NCBI RefSeq assembly: GCF_023721815.1
Contig: NZ_JAMDLI010000007.1
Span: 62,001 to 126,000 of the forward strand
Origin: Pleomorphomonas sp. JP5
Lineage (GTDB): Bacteria > Pseudomonadota > Alphaproteobacteria > Rhizobiales > Pleomorphomonadaceae
Direction: 5' to 3'
Length of the DNA stretch: 64,000 bases
Part shown: positions 17,383 to 26,603 of the stretch, piece by piece
Layout: every line of letters begins with the position of its first letter
Numbering within the stretch: the first letter of the stretch is position 1
Notes under the pieces: generated by a model
What the model was told of the DNA's origin: nothing
Database searches by the model: none
What the model saw: the letters and a program-made list of their open reading frames with translations, nothing else
Translations under genes and position numbers: made by a program

Positions 17383-19071
17383 ATGAAAATGCTGAACAAC
17401 ATGTCGATCGCCTACAAGTTGCTGGCGGCTTTCGGGGCGATGATCGTGATCTCCGTCGCGCTCAACTCCTACATATTCTACAACAAGAACGTACTGGAAC
17501 AGGCCGACGACTGGACCGTCCATACCTATGAGGTGCTGCAGCAGGCCGACGCCATGCAGGCGGCCATGGTGGATCAGGAAACCGGCTTTCGCGGTTTCCT
17601 GGTCACCGGCAACCCTGACAATCTCGGCCCCTACAAGTCCGGCAGCAGCAACTTCCAGGCCGCCCTTTCCAAGCTCCGCACGCTGACCGCCGACAACCCG
17701 GCGCAGCAGGGCCGGCTCGACCAGATCGCCACCGCCGCCGATGCCTGGCGCATGAACGTCGCCGAGAAGGGCATCGGCCTGCGCGGCAACGACCTCACCC
17801 GCGAGGCCGCCTACGACCTCGAACGCAATGGCGTCGGCAAGAAGTCGATGGATGGCATCCGCGTCATCGTCAAGGAGCTGAAGGGCGCCGAGGAAAGCCT
17901 GCTCGACGAGCGCGCCCGGGCCCGCGACAACGCCTTTCGTTCCATTACCTGGTCGATCATAGCCGGCGGCGCGCTGATGGTGCTGTTCGCCGGTCTCGGC
18001 ATCCTGGTGCTCAACGGCGCCATTTCCACGCCGATCAAGACCATCACCACCCGCATGAAGGCGATCGCCGGCGGCGAGCTCGCCACCGAGGTGCCCTACC
18101 TCCAGCGCAAGGACGAGGTGGGCATGATCGCCGGCGCGCTGTCGAGCTTCCGCGACAGCCTTGCCGAAACCGAGCGGCTGCGCCAGCAGGCCATCGACAA
18201 CGAGGCGAAGAACCGCGAGGCCATGAACCGCGCCCGGCGCGAGATCGCCGACACCTTCGAATCCAAGATGGGCGCGCTGGCGCAAGAGTTCGCCAAGTCG
18301 TCCGCCGAAGTGGCGGACGCGGCCAAGAACCTGTCGGCGACGGCCGAGGAAACCGCCCGTCAGGCGCAGGCCGTCACCGGCGCGGCCGAGGAAGCGGCCG
18401 GCAACGTGCAGACGGTGGCCGCCGGCACCGAGGAACTGTCGGCCTCCATCCAGGAGATCTCCAAGCAGGTGAGCCAGTCGTCCTCCATTGCCCGCGACGC
18501 GGCGACCGAGGCGGAAACCAGCGCCCAGAACGTGCAGACGCTGTCGCAGGCCGCCCAGCAGATCGACGAGGTGGTGACGCTGATCTCCAACATCGCGGCG
18601 CAAACCAACCTTCTGGCGCTGAACGCCACCATCGAGGCGGCGCGGGCCGGTGAGGCCGGCAAGGGCTTTGCCGTGGTGGCCGCCGAGGTCAAGCAACTGG
18701 CCGACCAGACCGCCAAGGCCACCGGCGAGATCGGCCGCAAGATCGCCGAGATCCAGGGCGCCACCGGCGCCACGGTGGAGGCAATCTCGCGCATCGTGCG
18801 CACGGTGAACAGCATCCAGAGCTCGTCGGCCGCCATTGCCAGCGCGGTGGAGGAACAGGGCGCGGCGACCAGCGAGATCGCCCGCAACACCCAGCTCGCC
18901 GCCACCGGCACCACCGACGTGACCAACAACATCACCGGCGTCAGCACGGCGGCCGAGATGACCGGCGCGGCCTCCACGCAGCTGATGACCCTGTCATCGA
19001 CGCTGAGCGGCCAGTCGTCGACCCTTCAGGACGAAGTCGCCAACTTCGTCACCAGCCTCCGCGCCGGCTGA
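17383..19071 (+). CDS. Methyl-accepting chemotaxis protein with CHASE3-type sensor
   Basis: A 562-residue chemoreceptor. One membrane helix lies at about residues 14-31, then an extracytoplasmic helical sensor with [13 protein letters not shown], the hallmark of CHASE3 domains. A second helix at about 190-212 is followed by HAMP and the long MA signalling coiled coil. The hairpin tip [33 protein letters not shown]-type region (around residue 410) binds CheA and CheW. There is no C-terminal CheR pentapeptide (it ends SLRAG). ATG 17383 follows AGAAGGACGAAG; in-frame codons further upstream lack hydrophobic or domain character. It is monocistronic. The ligand is unknown. Confidence 0.92.
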   Translation: MKMLNNMSIAYKLLAAFGAMIVISVALNSYIFYNKNVLEQADDWTVHTYEVLQQADAMQAAMVDQETGFRGFLVTGNPDNLGPYKSGSSNFQAALSKLRTLTADNPAQQGRLDQIATAADAWRMNVAEKGIGLRGNDLTREAAYDLERNGVGKKSMDGIRVIVKELKGAEESLLDERARARDNAFRSITWSIIAGGALMVLFAGLGILVLNGAISTPIKTITTRMKAIAGGELATEVPYLQRKDEVGMIAGALSSFRDSLAETERLRQQAIDNEAKNREAMNRARREIADTFESKMGALAQEFAKSSAEVADAAKNLSATAEETARQAQAVTGAAEEAAGNVQTVAAGTEELSASIQEISKQVSQSSSIARDAATEAETSAQNVQTLSQAAQQIDEVVTLISNIAAQTNLLALNATIEAARAGEAGKGFAVVAAEVKQLADQTAKATGEIGRKIAEIQGATGATVEAISRIVRTVNSIQSSSAAIASAVEEQGAATSEIARNTQLAATGTTDVTNNITGVSTAAEMTGAASTQLMTLSSTLSGQSSTLQDEVANFVTSLRAG

Positions 19072-19082
19072 TCGCGCGCGGC

Positions 19083-19132
19083 ATCGACAGGACCGCCGGC
19101 CTGCGCAACTCCCGGGCCGGCGGCCGGTCGAT
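19083..19132. terminator. Long GC hairpin between convergent genes
   Basis: CCGCCGGCC (19093-19101) pairs with GGCCGGCGG (19115-19123), and ATCGAC with GTCGAT extends the stem beyond a small bulge. It sits between the stop codons of the chemoreceptor (+) and DUF2147 gene (-), the place for a shared terminator, but has no T-run on either side. Confidence 0.5.
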
Positions 19133-19147
19133 CAAGCGAAACGCCTG

Positions 19148-19531
19148 TCATTCGAAATCGAGGCGCGTCCAGGCCATCTCCTTGCAGACGATGCCGGCGA
19201 GAACGCAGCCCTCGGTGACCATCTCTTTCTCGCCCACCTTCAGCGTCATGCGATAGGTGAGGTCGCGCTGGCGGTCGAAGGCGGTGCCGGACCAGCGGCC
19301 GCCGTCGTCGGGCACGACCGACATCACCAGGATGTCGCCGGCCTTCTCACCCTTGGTGCCCTTGCGCACCCAGGTGTTGACGGCGCAGATGTTCTCGCCG
19401 CAGCGCTCCACCCGCACCTTGGCCTTGCCGTCGCCGCGCGCCCACAGGCCGAACAGCGTGGCGTCGGAGGCGGCGAGCGCGGGCGCCGCCATGAGAGATG
19501 CAAGCATGGCGATCAGGACGCGTGAGGTCAT
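19148..19531 (-). CDS. DUF2147-family secreted protein
   Basis: A 127-residue protein with a Sec signal peptide (residues 1-20, ending ALA before ASDATLFG). The mature part has GLWARGDGKAKVRVERCGEN and later WSGTAFDRQRDLTYRMTLKV, the two conserved blocks of DUF2147, a small periplasmic family of unknown biochemical function. Three Cys residues are present (CGENIC and GCVLAGIVC give four positions in all), which could form disulfides in the periplasm. It is monocistronic and convergent with the chemoreceptor. Confidence 0.85.
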   Translation of the reverse strand: MTSRVLIAMLASLMAAPALAASDATLFGLWARGDGKAKVRVERCGENICAVNTWVRKGTKGEKAGDILVMSVVPDDGGRWSGTAFDRQRDLTYRMTLKVGEKEMVTEGCVLAGIVCKEMAWTRLDFE

Positions 19532-20039
19532 GGGTCATCCTCCTCTCCTGCCGTTGGCCGGCGCCGGAGCGCCGGACGGTCTCTGAAGAGATACGCAGGG
19601 GACGGCCAAACGGTTCAATCCACCGCCGATCGCCACGCTTTTTGACAAGCGCACCTCGGGTAAACGCGGGCACCGGGCTTGCGTCGGCGGCTCCGCTCCC
19701 CCAGCCCTCGGCTTTACGCCGCCGTAACCCGCCCCGGCTAAGGATGGACGGGACGGAGCTGGGCGAAGGCTCGCCCATGGGGGCCATCATGCAGACAGGA
19801 TGTCAGGGCTGCCAGCGCGACAACGGGTTCCCGCTTGCCTTTTCCATGGCCTTCCAGCCCATCGTCGACACGCGCACCGGCACGATCTTCGGCCACGAGG
19901 CGCTGGTGCGCGGCACGGCCGGCGAAGGCGCCGGCAGCATCCTCTCGAAGGTGGACGCCGACAACCGCTACTGGTTCGACCAGCAATGCCGCGTCAAGGC
20001 CATCGAGCTGGCCTCGCGCCTGTTCCCGGCCGGTGGCGA

Positions 20040-20105
20040 CCAGAGCACCCGCCGATCAGGTTGTCCAACCTGATCGAAAAGCGGCTGCTCCACCAAAGAG
20101 TCTGG
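20040..20105. mobile_element. 66-bp palindromic insertion in the EAL gene
   Basis: The ends are CCAGA and TCTGG, an inverted pair. The centre is a perfect 11-bp inverted repeat, CGATCAGGTTG (20053-20063) and CAACCTGATCG (20066-20076), separated by TC, with further pairing of CCGC with GCGG and GAGCA with TGCTC outside it. The whole 66 bp interrupts an otherwise continuous EAL domain, so it looks like a recently inserted miniature palindromic element (REP- or MITE-like). No other copy was seen in this window. Confidence 0.65.
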
Positions 20106-20564
20106 GCTCTCCATCAACTTCCTGCCCAACGCCGTCTACGAGCCGCGCGCCTGCATCCGCAAGACGCTGGAAACCGCCGAACGCGTCGGCTTCCCGCTCG
20201 AGAAGATCATCTTCGAGTTCACCGAGAACGAGCCGCTCGACACCGCCCACCTCCTGAGGATCCTCACCACCTACCACGAGATCGGCTTCAAGACCGCCAT
20301 CGACGACTTCGGCGCCGGCTACGCCGGCCTCAGCCTGCTCGCCAGGTTCCAGCCCGACATCGTCAAGCTCGACATGGACCTCATCCGAGACATCGACACC
20401 AACCCCGCGCGCCGCGCCATCGTCGCCCACACGCTGGCCATGCTCGCCGACCTCGGCATCACCGCCCTCTGCGAAGGCGTGGAGACGGAGGCCGAGTTCG
20501 ACACGCTGAGGGAAATGGGCGCGCTTCTCTTCCAGGGGTATTACTTCGGCAAGCCGGTGTTCGA

Positions 20565-20597
20565 GGGGGTGGGTGGGGGTGTGGGGGTGTGGGGGTG
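20565..20597 (+). repeat. G-rich short tandem repeat at the end of the EAL gene
   Basis: Five runs of three to five G separated by T or TGT end at the stop codon of the EAL gene. The strand could fold as a G-quadruplex. The tract codes for a Gly/Val tail absent from the conserved domain and is likely slippage-prone. Confidence 0.6.
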
Positions 20598-20605
20598 ATG
20601 GTCAA

Positions 20606-23600
20606 TCAGGCTCTGTGAACCGGCAAGTGATCGGCTAGCCGCCCAAACAAGCCAGCGTTCTGCCAGACCGAGTGAGAGCCGACCACGTAGATATTCTCCT
20701 TGGCGCGCGTGACGGCCACGTTCAAGAGATTGGGCGTCGCGCCAGCCCACCCTCTTGCGCCACCCTGCGCCGGCAAGGCGGCTCCCAGCACGAATATGAC
20801 GCTGTCCGCCTCTCGGCCCTGGACAGTGTGAACCGTGCCGACGTGATCGCGCGCCCACTCCCACGGTTTGTCAGTCCAGCGATTGAGAACGCCGGGCATG
20901 GCCAGCCGCTCGCGCAGTTTCTGCGCTACGATGCGAAACGGCGTGATGACGTAGAGGTCGAGGGTTTCAACGTCGCCGGCCTCCAAGCGCTTGAGCAGGC
21001 CTCGCACCGCCAAGCCTTCCGCCTCGCTCCATTTGTCTTCAGTCCGCCCCGGCGCGACATCGATCCAGCGGGACTGACCGAGCACATCCCTGATCTTTGA
21101 CTGTCGAGCTTGCGTGGCCTTCACCATCAGGTTGTTGTAAGCGATCTCGTTTGAAACAGTGAACATCGGCTCCGAGCATCGGCGATGCACGAGCAAAGGC
21201 ACGCCAACGCGGATTTTCCCACTTGCAAGCTCGAACTCGCCGCCAAGACTGCTGGTCGCATCGGCCACTGTTTGCACGGATGCCTTGGGCGCGTTCCAAC
21301 GATCGGGGTCGACGTTGAAATCGTCGCAGATGGCCTCTGCGAGCTCCGTCGGCAAGCTGGTCACAGGTTGGACCTGAAGCGGATCGCCAACCACGACGGC
21401 TCGCTTGACCCGGATCAGCGCGCCAACCGCCTCTTGCGGGCAGGCCTGCCCCGCCTCGTCAACCAGTAGCCAGCCGAGTTCTTCGGGAGGCAGGAAACCC
21501 AGCATCCGCTCGATAGAGGCAAAGGTTGTTGAGATAACCGGCACGCTGAGAAACAGCGTTTTCCAAAGCGAAGGCATCAGGGGTCGCATTTTCGGCGACC
21601 AAGCCGAACGGCCGAAAAATGTCTTGAAGAGAGCATCGAGGTTGTTTCGCATCGGCTTCGCCGCCGCGCCGATGAACGCCCGGTGGACGCGGACGGCTGC
21701 CTCGAAGACCTCATCCCGCAGTCGCTGAGCCTCGGCATCGAGCCATGGCGCAGCACAATGCCTTTCGGCGTGAGAGCGTCGGAAAAAGCCTTGGTCCACG
21801 GCTCTGGGTGCGCAACGATCCAGATAGAGACTGACCAGTTGCTCGACATCGCTAAGCTCCATCCGCAAGCGCTCTGCCTGTTGACCGGCGGCTGTTCGCT
21901 TGGCGCACAAGGCGGCAACTTCGTCTCGAGCTTGACGCTCGTTTGTCCGGGCATTTGAGACTGAAACCCTGGCTGATGCCAACGCAGCAGTCAGCCGATT
22001 GCGCCTAGCTTCCCAGTCCTTGGCGGCTGCCGAACCAAAGACCTTGGACAGGATGCCCGGAACGTCCCGATTGAGATCGGACATATGTCGTGTGAGTTCG
22101 TCGGCTTTCAGTGAGGCCGACTTCGTAGCGCTCTCGCAAGCTGACAAAGCGGCCTGCGCCCGCGTCTCCTGACTTTCGATGACTGCGATTAACTCTGTAG
22201 CGGCGCGAGCTTCGGACCGTAACCGATCGAGCCGGCCAAGCTCAGCCTGAGCCCTCTCCACAGCCTCGAGAAAGCCCGTCATTCGAGACAAGGCTTTCTG
22301 GAACTGCTTTCGGGCCGAGCGCCACTGTTTCAGGGCCGCATCGTGCGATGTCGGCGGATGTTCGCGGGCAACGACTTCCGGACGACGCTTGCGAAGGACC
22401 TTCTTAGTCTTCGGGTCGACCTCTTCGACAAGTTGGGGATGCCCTGCCGCCTCATAAAGATACGGCTTTAAGCCAAGGTCAGGGTCGCTCCAAAAAGCGT
22501 CCCTGAAGGTGTAGCGGTTCGAAGCATTCCCTAAGACCGCTGCGATCATTCCCCACGTTTCTTCCGCCTCGGATTGATCGTCTCGCCCTTTTGCTAGCCG
22601 ATCCGAAACGGTCTTGAAGTAGCGAAGATCAGGGGCATCGTCCGCGATGTTCTTCAGGAGCGGCAGCTCCTTGCTGACGTTCTCGACTGCCTTGTTGTTG
22701 GACGAGGCAACGATCATCTCAAAACCACAAATGGACTCATGCGGCGTGTAAATGTGGGTGAATCCCGCCCCGGATCTATGCTTCTGGCCGGAATAGGTGA
22801 AGGCTTCCTCGGGGTCGTCGAATGCGGTCATTGCCGCAGCTCTCTTCACCAACAAGGCGGCAACGAGGTCGCGGAGCAGCGTCGTCTTACCTGTTCCCGG
22901 AGGCCCGTTCACGGGCAGGATGGACGTTGCCGAGTCACCCGACATGGCAAGGTTAACGGCGGCTTGCTGCAAGAGCACCAAAGGATACCGATTTTCGCCC
23001 GTCCAGCGTCCGGCCGGCATGTTGCGGGGCCTGACTACTTCCGTAAGCTTACGCGCATCCTCCAACAGATCGTGCCAACTGTTCGGCTTCTCCTTGCCAA
23101 GGTAGCGGGCAAGGTTGCGATGCTTGCCCTCGGCCATGACACTTTGAGCCAAAGCCAGATCGCCAAGATAGAAGCTGCCCAGCAGCGGCGGATCGGGCGG
23201 CTCTGTCGCCTTCCAATAGTGATAGTGCCTTGTGGCAAAGCCGGGTGCATCCACCAAGTCGCTCGCAATGCCCAACCGATCGACGAGCGCGGAATAAGCG
23301 CGATCGATGGTGGAGAGATCGAGAGGAAGCGGATTACCCTCATCGTCCTGCCGTCTGATTTTTTTGTCGAGAAAGTCTCGGAGCTGCCCCTCCACGTTCG
23401 GCCACTGACCAAGCCCGACAAGGTCCCGCTTTAGCGCCAATGGTAGCCCCCAGGCAAAGCTGGATATTGCCACTGCGTTGTCCGGGACGGGGAGGCCGTC
23501 ACGCGTTACGGTAATGGTTGCGATCCCCGCAAAGCCGCGAGCGGGACTACGGTCCACGTCGCTGTCGGCAAAAACCTGAAGCAACGCACTCGTGGCCTCC

Positions 23601-24238
23601 GCCATGCGGATAGCCCCGAGGACAACGTGATAAAACAACTGAGTGTTGGGCTTGGCTTTGTCCTTACCGATGACCCAAGGCAGCGGTTCGCCTTCGCCAA
23701 ATCTGGCTATCCGGCGTCCATCCCCGTCTGCCAAATCCTCCGGCTTGACGAACGTGAATGGGGACAAAACTTCGAGTGCCGTCCACACCGACAGAATGTC
23801 GGCCGGCTTATCGGTATACGGTCGATCACGCGGCACGCGTTCGATCTGGTGGGGAACAAACACAGGCCTGACATCGGGCTTTGGAGCCGAACGGGGCTCC
23901 GCATCGACTTTTGGCTGACTGCTCGGCAACGGGGAGTTGTCGAAAAGCGATGGCTGTGACAGCGGCTTAGCGGGCGTGGGAGGTTCAGCGATCGGCGGAG
24001 CGGCAGGCGGTGGCTTCGCCTTTGAGCCCGAAACGGTGGGCTTCGGTGCCTTTGGCTTATCGCCCTGCTTCAGCACACCAATCGCCTGAACGACGCGCTC
24101 CCGAAGGTGAACGGCTCGGGGCTTCGACCGGAATTCCAGTTCACGCAGCAGGGACTCAAGAACAGAACGATCGGAGCGATTGTTGCCAAACTTGGCTTCG
24201 AGCTCCCCGATGCTCGCGTTGAAAAAGGGGCGATCCAT
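20606..24238 (-). CDS. Large SF1 (DNA2/NAM7/Upf1-like) helicase with internal coiled coil
   Basis: A 1210-residue protein. Residues 1-130 are Pro/Lys-rich linker after a short N-terminal helical part; ~140-430 form an uncharacterised domain; motif I is NGPPGTGKTTLL near 443; ~640-820 is a charged coiled coil inserted between motifs; Walker B/motif II is LLVDEAGQA near 924, followed by VVGDPLQVQPV (motif III); GTVHTVQGREADSV and LNVAVTRAKENIYVVG (motifs V-VI) close the protein. This is the COG1112-type superfamily 1B helicase layout. Single-gene or two-gene defence systems use such helicases (Mokosh is one), but no phospholipase-D or kinase partner is seen here. It stands alone between an EAL pseudogene and an aldo/keto reductase. 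GC content is slightly lower than in its neighbours. Confidence 0.85.
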   Translation of the reverse strand: MDRPFFNASIGELEAKFGNNRSDRSVLESLLRELEFRSKPRAVHLRERVVQAIGVLKQGDKPKAPKPTVSGSKAKPPPAAPPIAEPPTPAKPLSQPSLFDNSPLPSSQPKVDAEPRSAPKPDVRPVFVPHQIERVPRDRPYTDKPADILSVWTALEVLSPFTFVKPEDLADGDGRRIARFGEGEPLPWVIGKDKAKPNTQLFYHVVLGAIRMAEATSALLQVFADSDVDRSPARGFAGIATITVTRDGLPVPDNAVAISSFAWGLPLALKRDLVGLGQWPNVEGQLRDFLDKKIRRQDDEGNPLPLDLSTIDRAYSALVDRLGIASDLVDAPGFATRHYHYWKATEPPDPPLLGSFYLGDLALAQSVMAEGKHRNLARYLGKEKPNSWHDLLEDARKLTEVVRPRNMPAGRWTGENRYPLVLLQQAAVNLAMSGDSATSILPVNGPPGTGKTTLLRDLVAALLVKRAAAMTAFDDPEEAFTYSGQKHRSGAGFTHIYTPHESICGFEMIVASSNNKAVENVSKELPLLKNIADDAPDLRYFKTVSDRLAKGRDDQSEAEETWGMIAAVLGNASNRYTFRDAFWSDPDLGLKPYLYEAAGHPQLVEEVDPKTKKVLRKRRPEVVAREHPPTSHDAALKQWRSARKQFQKALSRMTGFLEAVERAQAELGRLDRLRSEARAATELIAVIESQETRAQAALSACESATKSASLKADELTRHMSDLNRDVPGILSKVFGSAAAKDWEARRNRLTAALASARVSVSNARTNERQARDEVAALCAKRTAAGQQAERLRMELSDVEQLVSLYLDRCAPRAVDQGFFRRSHAERHCAAPWLDAEAQRLRDEVFEAAVRVHRAFIGAAAKPMRNNLDALFKTFFGRSAWSPKMRPLMPSLWKTLFLSVPVISTTFASIERMLGFLPPEELGWLLVDEAGQACPQEAVGALIRVKRAVVVGDPLQVQPVTSLPTELAEAICDDFNVDPDRWNAPKASVQTVADATSSLGGEFELASGKIRVGVPLLVHRRCSEPMFTVSNEIAYNNLMVKATQARQSKIRDVLGQSRWIDVAPGRTEDKWSEAEGLAVRGLLKRLEAGDVETLDLYVITPFRIVAQKLRERLAMPGVLNRWTDKPWEWARDHVGTVHTVQGREADSVIFVLGAALPAQGGARGWAGATPNLLNVAVTRAKENIYVVGSHSVWQNAGLFGRLADHLPVHRA

Positions 24239-24457
24239 TTATCCGGAGTTGCCATGTTAATGAACGTATGCGTGTCTGAAGTGTGACCGACCGACGCACC
24301 GGTTGCAAGCTCAGGTACAACCCTCAGCCTACCCCATTCGTTGATTTCGGAGGTCCCCTCCCCCATCCTTCATCCCTGCACCTCGTCTTTCAAATCTGCA
24401 CGCTTAAATCGCTTCACTCCTGCGTTTATGTCGGCAGGGCATAGAGGGAGATTTGCC

Positions 24458-25474
24458 ATGCCGTCCTTGAAAGACACGCTCACCCCATCCGGCCCGGCCG
24501 AGACCATCACGCTCTGGAATGGCGCCACGGTGCCGCGCATGGGTCTCGGCACCTGGGCGGCCGGGGGGATGATGATCTGGCCGCATGGGCCGAGTAGCTA
24601 CGGGTCGATCTCGCGCGACGACGCCATTGCTGGCATCCGCCTCGCCTACGACCTCGGACTGCGCATCTTCGACACCGCCGCCGCCTATGGCGCCGGCAAC
24701 TCCGAGCTGATCGTCGGCGAGGCGCTGGCCGACAAGGACGACGTCGTCATCGTCACCAAGTGCGGCTACATCGGCGACCCCGTCACCCGCGTCATCGAGC
24801 AGCCCGACGACCTCAGCCCCGCCGGCATCCGCCGGGGTGTAGAGGGCTCGCTCAAGCGGCTCGGGCGGTCGTCGGTCGACGTGGTGCTCTTGCACCACAA
24901 CGAGCTCGCCCTGGACCTGGCCCGCCCGGTATTCGATACGCTGGAGGCGATGCGGACCGAGGGGCTGATGACATGTTATGGCTGGAGCTGCGACTTCGTG
25001 CCGCTGGTCTCGGCCGTCGCCGACTACCCCGGCTTCAAGGTGGTGGAACACGACCTCAACGTGTTCGACACCGCACCGGAGATGCTGGCCCTGATCGAGG
25101 CGCGCAGCCTCTACTCGCTGGCGCGGCTGCCGCTGGCCATGGGCCTGCTCGGCGGCAAGTACAACCGCGCGAGCCGGTTGGGCGGCACCGACGTGCGCGC
25201 AAGCTCGGCCGCGTGGATGAAGTATTTCAAGGCCGGCGCCGCCAATGAGCACTATCTCGACGTCCTCGAGAACATCACGCCGCTGCTGACCGCCTATGGC
25301 AGGAGCATGCCGCAAGGTGCTCTGGCCTGGGTGCTCGGCGCCTCCGAGCGGACCATCCCCATCCCCGGCTTCACCTCGACGGCGCAGGTCATCGACAACG
25401 TCGAGGCGGTGCGGCAGGGCCGGCTGGCGGCCGACACGATGGCCCGCCTCAGGGAGATCGTCGCCGGCGCCTGA
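24458..25474 (+). CDS. Aldo/keto reductase
   Basis: A 338-residue TIM-barrel oxidoreductase. IFDTAAAYGAGNSE carries the catalytic Asp and Tyr, and VTKCGY the Lys; LHHNEL replaces the usual final His region. NAD(P)H-dependent members reduce aldehydes or sugars, or oxidise pyranoses. The sequence resembles the D-threo-aldose dehydrogenase/L-fucose dehydrogenase branch (MGLGTWAAGG, LIEARSLYSLARLPLAMGLL), which would fit the sugar-related genes around, but the substrate is uncertain. ATG 24458 follows GAGGGAGATTTGCC; the frame is open upstream to 24341 without domain content. Confidence 0.85.
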   Translation: MPSLKDTLTPSGPAETITLWNGATVPRMGLGTWAAGGMMIWPHGPSSYGSISRDDAIAGIRLAYDLGLRIFDTAAAYGAGNSELIVGEALADKDDVVIVTKCGYIGDPVTRVIEQPDDLSPAGIRRGVEGSLKRLGRSSVDVVLLHHNELALDLARPVFDTLEAMRTEGLMTCYGWSCDFVPLVSAVADYPGFKVVEHDLNVFDTAPEMLALIEARSLYSLARLPLAMGLLGGKYNRASRLGGTDVRASSAAWMKYFKAGAANEHYLDVLENITPLLTAYGRSMPQGALAWVLGASERTIPIPGFTSTAQVIDNVEAVRQGRLAADTMARLREIVAGA

Positions 25475-25850
25475 GCGCATATCGGCGGTGAGAGGCCCCA
25501 GAAACGGTGGAGCGCGGAGGATTAGGCCGCCGTGGCTTTTGGAGCATGATATCAACGGCGCGCTCCACCTTCCCGAGGCCCTGCGCCTTCGCGCAGGATG
25601 ACGAAACTATATAATTGAAACAAATATTTAGCTGTCATCCTGCGCGAAGGCGCAGGACCTCGGGCAGAACCGGGTGCAACGCCATTACCAGGCTCCGTCC
25701 CGCCGCCCTCGGCCAGCCTGCCGGCCCGCGCAAGACCATGGACGCCCCGCCGGGCTGATCGGTTCGGCACCGAACTTGATCGGCTCCGGCGCGCGGCCCG
25801 CCAGGCCGCCGCCTATCCTCAAGCCGTTACAAAGCAAGAGGATAGTACCC
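25475..25850. repeat. Gap with one head-to-head pair of GTCATCCTGCGC repeats
   Basis: Cores at 25572-25602 (-) and 25633-25665 (+) face each other across 30 bp of AT-rich DNA. Here the loop is GAAG/CTTC in place of the TTTA/TAAA seen at 6.4 kb, and both strands of each hairpin match that change. The remaining ~180 bp before the PEBP-like gene shows no gene. Confidence 0.8.
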
Positions 25851-26537
25851 ATGAAGGCCCTTTATCAGCTCTCCGCCGCCGCCCTTGCCCTTTGGCTTAC
25901 CGGTGCCGCCAGCGCCGCCGACCCGCTGACGGTGACCATCGGCGGGCTCGACGCCACCGGCCGCTTGCCTGACGAGGCCGCCTTCTGCGCCCCCGGCGAA
26001 GGCGGGCCGAAGAACGTCAACCCCGAGATCACCTGGTCGCCCGGCCCCGAAGGCACCCGCGCCTATGCGCTGGTGATGACCGACCCGGACGTGCCCAAGG
26101 ACCTCAGCCTGATCAACAAGCCGGCCACGGTGATCGCCGACAGCGAGCCGCGCATGACCATCCACCACTGGGTGCTGGCCGACATTCCGGCCGACGTCAC
26201 CACGATCCCCGAGGGCGCCGACAGCGACGGCGTCACCCCGCACGGCAAGCCGGTGGGGGAGACGCCGCACGGCCTTCGCGGCGCCAACGCCTTCAGCGGT
26301 TTCTTCACGGGCAACGCCGACATGGCCGGCACCTACGGCGGCTATGACGGCCCCTGCCCGCCGATGAACGACGCCCGGCCGCACCACTACACCGTCCGCG
26401 TCTACGCCCTCGACACGCCCTCGCTCGGCCTCACCGGCGCCTTCGACGGCCCGGCGCTGGAGGCGGCGCTCGCCGGCCACGTGCTGGCCGAGGGCGAGGC
26501 GATGGGCACCTACTCGCTCAACCCGGCGGCGCGATAA
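25851..26537 (+). CDS. YbhB/YbcL (PEBP, Raf kinase inhibitor-like) secreted protein
   Basis: A 228-residue protein with a Sec signal peptide (residues 1-22, ending ASA before ADPLTV). The PEBP blocks are clear: NVNPEITWSPGPEGTRAYALVMTDPDVP, IHHWVLADIPADVTTIPEG, and YDGPCPPMNDARPHHYTVRVYALD. Bacterial members bind small anionic ligands in the periplasm or cytoplasm and their biological role is poorly known. The start follows AAGAGGATAGTACCC. It is monocistronic. Confidence 0.88.
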   Translation: MKALYQLSAAALALWLTGAASAADPLTVTIGGLDATGRLPDEAAFCAPGEGGPKNVNPEITWSPGPEGTRAYALVMTDPDVPKDLSLINKPATVIADSEPRMTIHHWVLADIPADVTTIPEGADSDGVTPHGKPVGETPHGLRGANAFSGFFTGNADMAGTYGGYDGPCPPMNDARPHHYTVRVYALDTPSLGLTGAFDGPALEAALAGHVLAEGEAMGTYSLNPAAR

Positions 26538-26585
26538 TCATCAGGGGGGGGCGGCCGGCGCCGGCCGGTTGCCCCACCGCCCACA

Positions 26586-26601
26586 GTCCACTATCGTGGA
26601 C
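26586..26601. promoter_or_regulatory. Palindrome GTCCAC-TATC-GTGGAC just before the XRE-cupin gene
   Basis: A perfect 6-bp inverted repeat with 4-bp centre ends 2 bp before the start codon of the HTH-cupin regulator. Related half-sites (GTCCA, TGGAC) recur upstream of the acetyltransferase gene at 27228-27266, suggesting that one regulator binds both places. Confidence 0.55.
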
Positions 26602-26603
26602 GA

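Larger units (their letters stand above)
19777..20598 (+). pseudogene. EAL-domain (cyclic-di-GMP phosphodiesterase) gene interrupted by an in-frame stop
   Basis: A stand-alone EAL protein of about 270 residues. All catalytic landmarks survive: HEALVRG, the metal-binding Glu in FEFTENE, IDDFGAGYAG, KLDMDLIRD, EGVETEAEF and QGYYFGKP. The gene is broken after LFPAGGD by 66 bp (20040-20105) of palindromic DNA that keeps the frame but brings in a TGA at 20071-20073; sequence resumes with LSINFLPNAVYEP. As written it yields a fragment of about 98 residues unless the stop is read through. Possible starts are 19744, 19777 and 19789; 19777 has the best upstream GAAGG. The 3' end runs into a G-rich repeat coding for GVGGGVGVWG. 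If active, it would hydrolyse cyclic-di-GMP. Confidence 0.8.

Noticed and set aside
20066-20110. TGA in the EAL gene as a selenocysteine codon
   Set aside because: The stop lies inside inserted palindromic DNA, not at a catalytic position, and no bacterial SECIS-like hairpin with the expected loop follows.
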